Source: CAVWDU01 sp963840725
GTDB taxonomy: Bacteria; Pseudomonadota; Gammaproteobacteria; Pseudomonadales; Halieaceae
Direction of reading: 5' to 3'
DNA length: 64,000 nt
Assembly (NCBI GenBank): GCA_963840725.1
Contig: CAWIZY010000016.1
Location: 1 to 64,000, forward strand
This document shows positions 54,653 through 62,044 of this stretch, piece after piece; within the stretch, counting starts at the first letter, position 1; every line of letters begins with the position of its first letter. A program made the position numbers and the translations under genes. Below the pieces are notes generated by a model. That model saw only the letters and a program-made list of their open reading frames with translations, did not search any database and had not been told where the DNA came from.

Positions 54653-55932
54653 CCAGCCTGGCACTGTTGACCCCCTGGCCGCCGCAACAAAGCGGCATCG
54701 CCGACTACGCTTACGATCTCGCCTGGGTCCTGGCTGAGCAGGGCCGGCAAGTCACCGTCTACACCACCGAGCAAGCGCCGGTGCCGCTGCAGGGCATCAC
54801 CATCCGGACAGTCGCGGAAGATGCCGTGCCGGAAGATCTGGACGGCTTTGACAGCATTGTTTACCAACTCGGGAACAATACCGGGTACCACCTCTGGATG
54901 ATACCGCTGCTCCAATCTCATCCCGGCGTGGTCCACCTGCATGACCTGGTCATGCACCACATCGCGGCCTGGCTGACCTGGTTGCAAAACGATGCCGGAG
55001 GCTACCTGGAACTGATGCAGAAGTGGTACGGGCCATCGGGTCTGGATGCGGCGCGGCAGTCACTCAGTGCGGCCGACTATCTGTGGGACTCAGAGCGAGT
55101 CACCGAGTTCCCCCTGTGCGAGGAATATCTGCAACAGGCCAAAGCCGTCATCGTGCACTCGGACTTCGCTCTGAAGCACGTTCGCAGTGCCGTCCCCCAT
55201 GTGCCCTCTTTCGCACTGCCGCAGTACTACAGGCTGGTACCCGACGAGCGGCCCCGCCAGCGGATTCGCAGAATATCCGTCCTCGGCGGCGTCGATCCAC
55301 AGAAACGACTCGACTGGGTTATCGGCGCACTGTCTGATATCGGCGGCAGGCTCTGCCTGGACACGCCCGTTGAGCTGCATGTGGGCGGCAAAATCGACGA
55401 GCGCTGTGCACATCTGGTGGCGGCCGCCGAGACGCTGGCGGTGGATAATCTGTCGGTGATTTTTCACGGCCGGATGAGTACCGCGAGTTTTGAGGAGACG
55501 CTGCGAGCCACAGATTTGTGTATCGCACTGCGATATCCAACCATGGGGGAGACCTCTGCCATTGTGATGAAGGTCCTGCAATCAGGCATTCCGGTGGTGG
55601 TCAACGATATTGGCTGGTATGCCGAATTGCCCGGTGATCTGGTCAAGAAATTACCGGTCGAGGACTGCCAGCAGGCGCTGGGCAATCTCCTCGAGTACCT
55701 GTTAAATGATCCTGCGGCTTACCGGGAATGGCAAGGCAGAACGCTGGACTATGCCCGCTCCTCCCTGTCGCTGGAGGACTATGGTATGCGTTACAGCGAG
55801 CTTTGCGACAATCCCGGAGGCATAGAGTTGATGACGGATATTTTTTCCGACGTGTTGGCGGATTGTGGACTCACTGGCGAGCCACAGGAAGACCCTTTGC
55901 TTGAAAAAATCCTCAGCAGCAGCTACTTCTGA
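54649..55932 (+). CDS. GT4-type glycosyltransferase 2
   Basis: 427 residues, opening LALLTPWPPQQSGIADYAYDLAWVL, the start pattern of WcaC/WbaZ-like GT4 enzymes that build exopolysaccharides. C-terminal GVDPQKRLDWVIGAL and TMGETSAIVMKVLQSGIPVV form the nucleotide-sugar region. The ATG overlaps the previous stop as ATGA. Twelve bases later the third glycosyltransferase starts. Confidence 0.88.
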   Translation: MTSLALLTPWPPQQSGIADYAYDLAWVLAEQGRQVTVYTTEQAPVPLQGITIRTVAEDAVPEDLDGFDSIVYQLGNNTGYHLWMIPLLQSHPGVVHLHDLVMHHIAAWLTWLQNDAGGYLELMQKWYGPSGLDAARQSLSAADYLWDSERVTEFPLCEEYLQQAKAVIVHSDFALKHVRSAVPHVPSFALPQYYRLVPDERPRQRIRRISVLGGVDPQKRLDWVIGALSDIGGRLCLDTPVELHVGGKIDERCAHLVAAAETLAVDNLSVIFHGRMSTASFEETLRATDLCIALRYPTMGETSAIVMKVLQSGIPVVVNDIGWYAELPGDLVKKLPVEDCQQALGNLLEYLLNDPAAYREWQGRTLDYARSSLSLEDYGMRYSELCDNPGGIELMTDIFSDVLADCGLTGEPQEDPLLEKILSSSYF

Positions 55933-55944
55933 TCGCCTCTGTCC

Positions 55945-57177
55945 TTGCATCCGCCATCTGACACCACAAAACCCCTAGGCTCGCAGGCCGATCTTCGACT
56001 GATATTGGAAGTCGATGCGCTCACCCCACCCCTGGCGGGCATAGGCCGCTACGTTCTGGCTCTACTGCAACAGTTCAGCGACAGCGCCGAGTTCGAAGAC
56101 ATTCAGTGTTTCAGGCGGGGGCGCAGGTTCTCACCCGCTGCGGCCATGCGCGGGGCGAACCCGCGGGCAGCCGGTGGTGAAGCGCCGAAGAACACGGCTT
56201 ACGGGCACTCTCGCGGCACACTGAAGCGGTGGCTGATTCCCCCGGCAAAGGCCCTGCTGCGCCCGTTTATACCCGCGCTTGAAAAGCGTGCCCTGAGGGA
56301 CCTGGCGGATTCACACATCTATCACGCACCCAATTTTCGGTTGGCCCCATTTGCGGGTCGCAAGATTGCCACCTTTCACGACCTCTCCGTGCTGCGTCTG
56401 CCGGAGTTTCATCCCCGCGAACGCGTCGCTCTGCTCACGCCAGCGATGGAGCAGGCGGCACACACGGCAGACCATATCATCACGCCCTCGGAGCATGTGC
56501 GCCGCGAAGTCATGGACTATTTTGGTCTCTCCGGAGAGACCGTCACAGCCATACACCTCGCGTCCAGCCTGAGCGCGCAGACGCCAGACCTGAAGGCTCG
56601 CAATGCTTACCTGGCGGAGCTGGGGCTTGAGACAGATCACTACTACCTGTTCGTCGCCACCCTGGAGCCCCGCAAGAATATCGCAGGCCTGCTGGCCGCC
56701 CATGGGCGCTTGCCAAAAACCCTCAGGCGGCGCTGCCCGCTGGTGCTGGTTGGACAAATGGGCTGGCAGGCGCAGCATTTTGCCAAACCCCTGGCGGCGG
56801 CCAGAGCGCGCGGCGAAGTACTGCATCTGGGCCATGTGCCCGACCAGCACCTGGTCTATCTCTACTCCGGTGCCAAAGCATTCGTCTATCCCAGCTACGA
56901 GGAAGGGTTCGGCTTGCCCTTGATCGAAGCACAGAGCTTTGGTGTGCCGGTACTCAGCTCTAACCAATCCTGCATGCCCGAAGTGACCGGCGGCGCGGCC
57001 CTGTTGGTTGATCCCCATAATGAAGAGGCCCTGGCGCAGGCGATGCAGCGGATCGTTGAAGACACCGATTTACGCCGGGAGTTACAGCGTACGGGGCTGC
57101 AAAACGCCGAGTGCTTCGACTGGCAAAAAACGGCGAGTGAGACCGTCGCGGTATACAGAACGGTAGCACGGGGCTGA
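55945..57177 (+). CDS. GT4-type glycosyltransferase 3 (mannosyltransferase-like)
   Basis: 410 residues: N-terminal LEVDALTPPLAGIGRYVLALL, then FVATLEPRKNIAGLLAAHGRLP and YEEGFGLPLIEAQSFGVPVLSS (EX7E), all typical of GT4 mannosyl- or rhamnosyltransferases of O-antigen and exopolysaccharide synthesis. It has a TTG start at 55945. It ends the plus-strand glycan run, facing the acyltransferase. Confidence 0.88.
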   Translation: MHPPSDTTKPLGSQADLRLILEVDALTPPLAGIGRYVLALLQQFSDSAEFEDIQCFRRGRRFSPAAAMRGANPRAAGGEAPKNTAYGHSRGTLKRWLIPPAKALLRPFIPALEKRALRDLADSHIYHAPNFRLAPFAGRKIATFHDLSVLRLPEFHPRERVALLTPAMEQAAHTADHIITPSEHVRREVMDYFGLSGETVTAIHLASSLSAQTPDLKARNAYLAELGLETDHYYLFVATLEPRKNIAGLLAAHGRLPKTLRRRCPLVLVGQMGWQAQHFAKPLAAARARGEVLHLGHVPDQHLVYLYSGAKAFVYPSYEEGFGLPLIEAQSFGVPVLSSNQSCMPEVTGGAALLVDPHNEEALAQAMQRIVEDTDLRRELQRTGLQNAECFDWQKTASETVAVYRTVARG

Positions 57178-57269
57178 TCCGCCGGCAGCGCTTGGCAGTT
57201 GCACTGCGCCACTACAGTCAAGCCCATTCCACCCCGTCAGTGCGGGTCGGCCGCGCCGGCCTTTTCTGC

Positions 57270-57319
57270 CCGACTCTATCCGACACTGTCCCACTCCACC
57301 CCACTCCATCCCACTCTTC
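57270..57319. repeat. Tandem array, 10-bp unit, five copies
   Basis: Unit about CCVACTCYAY, with drift from CCGACTCTAT to CCCACTCCAT along the array. It lies between convergent glycosyltransferase 3 and the acyltransferase. The rest of 57178-57323 holds no gene. Confidence 0.75.
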
Positions 57320-57323
57320 CCTT

Positions 57324-58463
57324 CTATCTACTTTCATTGTGCGGCTGTACGACCCGCTCCAGTTGCCTGGCGGGCGGCTCGCCGAAGTAGCGGCGTGAAA
57401 GTTTCATTGCCGGCTTCTCAAGACAACGAAAATTCAGTTCGGCCAGAACCAGCACTAACGCCAGTGCAACCGGAAATAGCCAGTACTGGTCACCGTCCCT
57501 CGGCAGATCCAGACGGTAAAGCGTCTCGCGCATTATGTAGAACGCGGGAATGTGGATAAGATAAATCGCGTAGGAGCGGGCTCCGATCCAGACCAACAGG
57601 CTACTCCCGGGCACCCGGCCAAGCAGTTTACTGTCGAATGAGCAGGTGAATACAACCACTGCAGCCACAAAGGCCACCATGCTCAACTGGAACGGCAACT
57701 GCAGTTGGTCCCGCGAACCAATCAGTACCAGCAGCACCAGCCCGGCCAGTGCGGTGGCGCCATAGCCCCCGGCTGCCAGCCCGTTGCTCCCGGGGTTCAG
57801 CCGCTGATACCACTGATGCCTGGAGAAAATCGCCAGCAGCAAGCCCCAGGCGAGCCCGTCGGACCGGATCGACAACAGCCATAAACCGCGGAAGTCCTGA
57901 ATTTGCACGAGGATTATCACGCCCAGGATCAGGCACAGGTAGCGGCCCGAGCACCAAACCAACAACGGCAGCAAGAGATAGAACTGCTCTTCCAGAGACA
58001 GACTCCAGTAGACAAAGCTGACGCCGTATTCGTAATTCATAAAGGCGTCGGCGAAGCGAAAATTGGCGAAGTTAAACACCCCGGCGGCGGTCGCCCACAG
58101 GTTTGCCCGCAAGCTGCCGAACACGCCGGAGTCATTGAACATCAGTTGTAGCAGCAGTATCGCCGCCAACCACAGCCAGGCTGAGGGCAACAGGCGCAGG
58201 CCGCGTCGCGCCCAGAACCGACCTGTTTGTGCCCGAAACGTGCCTGGGCGAGGGGCCGCGCCCGCAACAGGAATCAGCCCTCTGCCGATCACAAAGCCGG
58301 AGATGACAAAGAACAGGTCAACCCCCACCCAACCGCCGAAGTATTCATGAAATCCGGCCCCGAACAAATGCCCACGCGGATAGAGATTCCCGTCGGCGTG
58401 GTGCAAAACCACAAAGCCAACGGCAAAAGCGCGCAGTATCTCGATATCAATTATCTTGTTCAA
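57324..58463 (-). CDS. Membrane acyltransferase (acyltransferase 3 family)
   Basis: 379 residues with about ten transmembrane segments; acyltransferase 3 start ILRAFAVGFVVLHHADGN with the conserved His in LHHAD, then the GVDLFFVISGFVIG block and the SLSLEEQFYLLLP block. Such enzymes add acetyl or other acyl groups to surface polysaccharides or lipids. Convergent with the plus-strand glycosyltransferases and same strand as the methyltransferase. Confidence 0.9.
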   Translation of the reverse strand: MNKIIDIEILRAFAVGFVVLHHADGNLYPRGHLFGAGFHEYFGGWVGVDLFFVISGFVIGRGLIPVAGAAPRPGTFRAQTGRFWARRGLRLLPSAWLWLAAILLLQLMFNDSGVFGSLRANLWATAAGVFNFANFRFADAFMNYEYGVSFVYWSLSLEEQFYLLLPLLVWCSGRYLCLILGVIILVQIQDFRGLWLLSIRSDGLAWGLLLAIFSRHQWYQRLNPGSNGLAAGGYGATALAGLVLLVLIGSRDQLQLPFQLSMVAFVAAVVVFTCSFDSKLLGRVPGSSLLVWIGARSYAIYLIHIPAFYIMRETLYRLDLPRDGDQYWLFPVALALVLVLAELNFRCLEKPAMKLSRRYFGEPPARQLERVVQPHNESR

Positions 58464-58525
58464 GAGCGCTCCAGGACGCTGCGCTTGCTGCCAACCGACC
58501 GCGACCCGAGGCTGGTCACCGCCAC

Positions 58526-59347
58526 TCAGGTTTTTTGCGCCACGATGACCTGGTTTTTGGGCAACAGCGCGTCCATCTCGTGTTTGAACGCCATACCCTC
58601 GGGCGTAGAGATGAGCTTGGCCCAGAGAGAGCCCCAGCTGTGCAGGGCGGCATCATCGGTGGTGCCTATGGGCTCCGTTCTGTCCGGCTCGACACCGGCA
58701 CGTTTGCGCGACTCCTGAACGGCCCAGTAAATACTCATGTACGCCACCCAGTAAAACCCGGTCTGCGCATAGCTTTTCACTACCAGGCCGGCGCTGGTCA
58801 CCAGCTCTCGAAAATCGCTCTCTTCGAAAATCCGGATATGATTGGGCTTCTGAAAATACTCCGCCGGGGCATAGTGCTGCTGCATTTTCTCGCCCCGGGC
58901 TCCGGGAACGGTCAGCAGGTACAAAGCACCCGGACGTCCTACCCTGACCAGCTCCGCCATCACCTGCTCAGGCTCCTCGAGGTGTTCCAGCACCTCACTG
59001 CAGATCACCCGGGTGGCGCAAGCGTCCGCCAGCAGCAGAGGATTGCTGTCACAGACCACCGCCTGAGTGGGGCCGTCAAATGACATGTCGCGAAGTTTTT
59101 GCGTGACCGACGCCACTGCCTGTGCATCGATATCCGAATAAATGACACTCGCCTGCTGCCTGGCAGCGAACAGTGTTGCCGGGCCCTCGCCACAGCCGAC
59201 GTCCAGCACAACATCATCTGGACCGACCGGAAAACCACGAAAATACTCACCGGTATCATTGAGAAACCAACCGCTGGCCACCGCATCGGTGAGACCCGCA
59301 ACCCTGGAGTCCAGCTGGTCGGGAATATGAGGACCCAGAACGCTCAT
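58526..59347 (-). CDS. SAM-dependent methyltransferase
   Basis: Class I methyltransferase: motif I VVLDVGCGEGPATLFA, motif II with IYSDIDAQAV, and SEVLEHLEEPEQVM (motif IV). A type-11-like methyltransferase fits. I start at ATG 59347, which overlaps the sulfotransferase stop as ATGA and gives 273 residues; the frame reaches 59374. Probably methylates a sugar of the same glycan. Confidence 0.85.
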   Translation of the reverse strand: MSVLGPHIPDQLDSRVAGLTDAVASGWFLNDTGEYFRGFPVGPDDVVLDVGCGEGPATLFAARQQASVIYSDIDAQAVASVTQKLRDMSFDGPTQAVVCDSNPLLLADACATRVICSEVLEHLEEPEQVMAELVRVGRPGALYLLTVPGARGEKMQQHYAPAEYFQKPNHIRIFEESDFRELVTSAGLVVKSYAQTGFYWVAYMSIYWAVQESRKRAGVEPDRTEPIGTTDDAALHSWGSLWAKLISTPEGMAFKHEMDALLPKNQVIVAQKT

Positions 59348-60222
59348 TGAACAACCGCTTGCTGAAATGGCCATACATCGGGCGGGCGTTGGTAAAATTC
59401 AAGAAATTGGGTGGAGTCCGGATAGAGTGTCTGTTGCAGCTGCAGCAGCGTTTGTTCATCCCAATCCACGGCCGACTGGCCGAAACGCCGCCGGAGCCCC
59501 AGACGCGGCAGCCAGCGGATCTGCGTCCTGGGCTCAACCCTGGCCAGCGCCGGGCCAACAATCGGTGTGCGCCGGAGTACTCTCAGCAGGCGCGTATCGT
59601 AACGTTTTTCTTGCCCCGTGTTCATGGCAACCGGTTCACTGACCGGCAACCTGACCGGGTCAAGTCCCAGATGCCGGATACACTTCTCCAGGCAGGAAAA
59701 CCAGTCCGCTTTGAGCTCCTCCAACAGCACTACCGCAATAGCGGCATCGCCGAACCGCGAACGGTATTTGCTGATTCGCTGCCAGTACAGTGAATCACTG
59801 AGCATCTGCGGAAAAACCTCGAGGCACTCGCCTATCTCAAAGGGCGGATTAAGCCCGAACTGTACACCACTGTGATGCATTTCTCGATAGCTGGACTCGA
59901 TCCGGGACAACGGGTGTCTGGCGATGAAGATAAACCTACAGTCGGGGTTATTCGCGTAAATCCGCTCAATGGCGATATCCTCAAACTCGGTCCCGCTATA
60001 ACTGACACTGCCCTCCCCTTTCAGTTGACCGGGCCTGGCGGCGGCAAACTGTCGGTTAAACGCCTCGTGCCGCTGATCATAATGTTCGGAAGAAAAGTAC
60101 CATAGCTCCTTGGCGCGTGGAATGTAGACATCGGGGTGTTGGTCGAGCAGGTGGCAGAGCGTCGTTGTGCCGCACTTGCTGAACCCCGGAACCAGAAAAT
60201 CTATGCGTGTGGGTGCAGTCAT
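59344..60222 (-). CDS. Sulfotransferase (third in locus)
   Basis: 292-residue PAPS-dependent sulfotransferase without the extra tail: 5'-PSB loop VPGFSKCGTTTLCHLL (11-26), 3'-PB motif IARHPLSRIESSYREM. It is distantly related to the two plus-strand copies. It overlaps the methyltransferase start and lies nine bases after the next glycosyltransferase. Suggests a sulfated surface polysaccharide. Confidence 0.87.
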   Translation of the reverse strand: MTAPTRIDFLVPGFSKCGTTTLCHLLDQHPDVYIPRAKELWYFSSEHYDQRHEAFNRQFAAARPGQLKGEGSVSYSGTEFEDIAIERIYANNPDCRFIFIARHPLSRIESSYREMHHSGVQFGLNPPFEIGECLEVFPQMLSDSLYWQRISKYRSRFGDAAIAVVLLEELKADWFSCLEKCIRHLGLDPVRLPVSEPVAMNTGQEKRYDTRLLRVLRRTPIVGPALARVEPRTQIRWLPRLGLRRRFGQSAVDWDEQTLLQLQQTLYPDSTQFLEFYQRPPDVWPFQQAVVQ

Positions 60223-60231
60223 GATGGCCCT

Positions 60232-62043
60232 TTACTGTGCTGCTGCTACATCGAACGGGCGCAGATAGCGCTCCAGCTCTGACTCAATTTGACCTTCGGA
60301 AAACTGGCTGCTGACCTGCTCGAATGCTTGCTGGGACAGGCCCTGATAGCCCGCGGAATCATGGGCCATCAGTGCGGCGCTCTGAACAAAGCACTCTCGC
60401 AAAGACTCCCAGTCGATGCGATAACAGAATGTGCGTTCAACGCCCCGAGGGTCCTGAGGCCAGCAGGTATTCACCTTTGAGCTGGCGAGCACGATGGCAT
60501 TTTCCGGGTTTATATAGCTGGCCATAGCGGTATGGCAGGGCGCAATGGCGGGCACGCCGGCAGACATGAACTCCAGCAGCGGCAGACATTGGCCCTCTGC
60601 ACTCGAAGCATTGACGACGAAGTCGGTCACCTCCACCAGAGCGCCCATCTCATCCGCGGACAGAAATCCGTGAATGACAACCACCCGGCAGGCAAACGGA
60701 TTGAGCTGGGAGAACAAGTGGAACAATCGCCCCCAGGTCGGGGACATGTCGGGACAGGTGAGCTTGAGCACCAGCGTTTTACTGCTGTCATCACGGAAGG
60801 CAAAGCAAAATGCCGTCACAATATCTTCCCAGTTTTTACGGCCGTCCTCAGGGTTCAAGATCGTGGTGTAAACCCGCCCGGCAAACTGCAGATCGACTCG
60901 CTGCGCCAGCTCAGTCACCTCGCCCTTACTAACCGTTGCGCTCGCCGCCACCGGACCGGCAACAGCGGCCTCCGCACTCACCGACGGCGTGACCCGCAGC
61001 CTGGCAATACCCAGCGAAAGTGCTCGCAGGCCCGGGGCATTCAGTGTGTGGCCCACTACAAAGCCGCTGAAAGCCACCGTGCTGCCCGCTTCAACATGGG
61101 TAAAGCTCAATTGATAGCTGCGTAAACCCTCTTCAATTTGCAGTGACTCAACCCGATTGCCAATGGTGACGTGCAGTGTTCTGCCGGAGTTTTCGGCATA
61201 GGGCACGAGATCCAGTTCCAGGGTAAAGCTGCCGACCAGGCTGAACGGCAGACTGATCCAGGGGCAGTCCGATCGCGCCCAACTACCCCACTCCTCCGCA
61301 TCATGGAAACCCACCAGATGACGGCTGCCACTGTTGCCGGCCTTAAAAAACAGCTCCGCCGGTTCGCCGTCCCAGACAGGGGCAGCGACGACCAGCGGCT
61401 TGTCGGGCAGACACCACACCACATCATCCCTTATATCCAGCTCATTGCTGTCGATCACTTGGGCGACCACTGACAGGCTGCGGCCGGCTTCGGTGCGGCC
61501 GGCTTCGGTGCGGCCGGATCCGGTGCGGCCGGATCCGGTGCGGCCGAACCCGACCACCGCTGCATCGTCGTTCGGCCCCTCGGTCAGCTGCAGTGGGTTG
61601 CGTATCGGCGCAGGGATGGTGGCAATACGGGTAAGTCCGGGTACCTGGCGGTGTATCACATCGGTCGAATAAGGCGATATGGTGATCACGTTACCGATTT
61701 TGGCTAGCGTTTCGACCCAATTGTTACGCGGCTCCCCGCCCCAGGCTTCATCCGGGATAGAGCTGAATTCCCAGGCCAGCACGCAAACCGTCGGGCAGCG
61801 TAAATCCGGCTCGGTGCGGTGGGGTGGAGAGAACGATAGAAAAACGGCCGACTCCCCACGCGCACGCGCCTGGGCGTACAGCGCATCAACCTCAGTAGCG
61901 GGATCACGCACACTGACCAGGGTGCCCAGGCGCTGCAAAACCGGTCGGTATTTGGCGAAGATAAAATAGTAACTGTACTCAGCCCGGCCCAGCCTGCTGG
62001 ACAGATTCGAGTCATCGGTCTCGGAGTAAGTAATAATAAGCAT
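60232..62043 (-). CDS. Large glycosyltransferase with inserted beta-sandwich module
   Basis: 603 residues. N-terminal GT-B half (MLIITYSETDDSN...), then a pentapeptide repeat region [GRTGS/GRTEA] encoded by a 15-bp array, a beta-sandwich module of about 130 residues (EEWGSWAR...LSLGIARLRVTP), and a C-terminal GT4 nucleotide-binding half with FAGRVYTTILNPEDGRKNWEDIV and SAEGQCLPLLEFMSAGVPAIA. I start at ATG 62043, one base after the upstream gene's stop; the frame runs to 62067. Paralogue of the next gene. Confidence 0.85.
   Translation of the reverse strand: MLIITYSETDDSNLSSRLGRAEYSYYFIFAKYRPVLQRLGTLVSVRDPATEVDALYAQARARGESAVFLSFSPPHRTEPDLRCPTVCVLAWEFSSIPDEAWGGEPRNNWVETLAKIGNVITISPYSTDVIHRQVPGLTRIATIPAPIRNPLQLTEGPNDDAAVVGFGRTGSGRTGSGRTEAGRTEAGRSLSVVAQVIDSNELDIRDDVVWCLPDKPLVVAAPVWDGEPAELFFKAGNSGSRHLVGFHDAEEWGSWARSDCPWISLPFSLVGSFTLELDLVPYAENSGRTLHVTIGNRVESLQIEEGLRSYQLSFTHVEAGSTVAFSGFVVGHTLNAPGLRALSLGIARLRVTPSVSAEAAVAGPVAASATVSKGEVTELAQRVDLQFAGRVYTTILNPEDGRKNWEDIVTAFCFAFRDDSSKTLVLKLTCPDMSPTWGRLFHLFSQLNPFACRVVVIHGFLSADEMGALVEVTDFVVNASSAEGQCLPLLEFMSAGVPAIAPCHTAMASYINPENAIVLASSKVNTCWPQDPRGVERTFCYRIDWESLRECFVQSAALMAHDSAGYQGLSQQAFEQVSSQFSEGQIESELERYLRPFDVAAAQ
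61480..61554. repeat. Coding 15-bp tandem array, five copies
   Basis: Unit GCGGCCGGCTTCGGT and variants, inside the glycosyltransferase at 60232-62043, reading as pentapeptides GRTGS/GRTEA on the minus strand. A change in copy number would lengthen or shorten the linker without a frame shift. Confidence 0.88.
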
Positions 62044-62044
62044 A

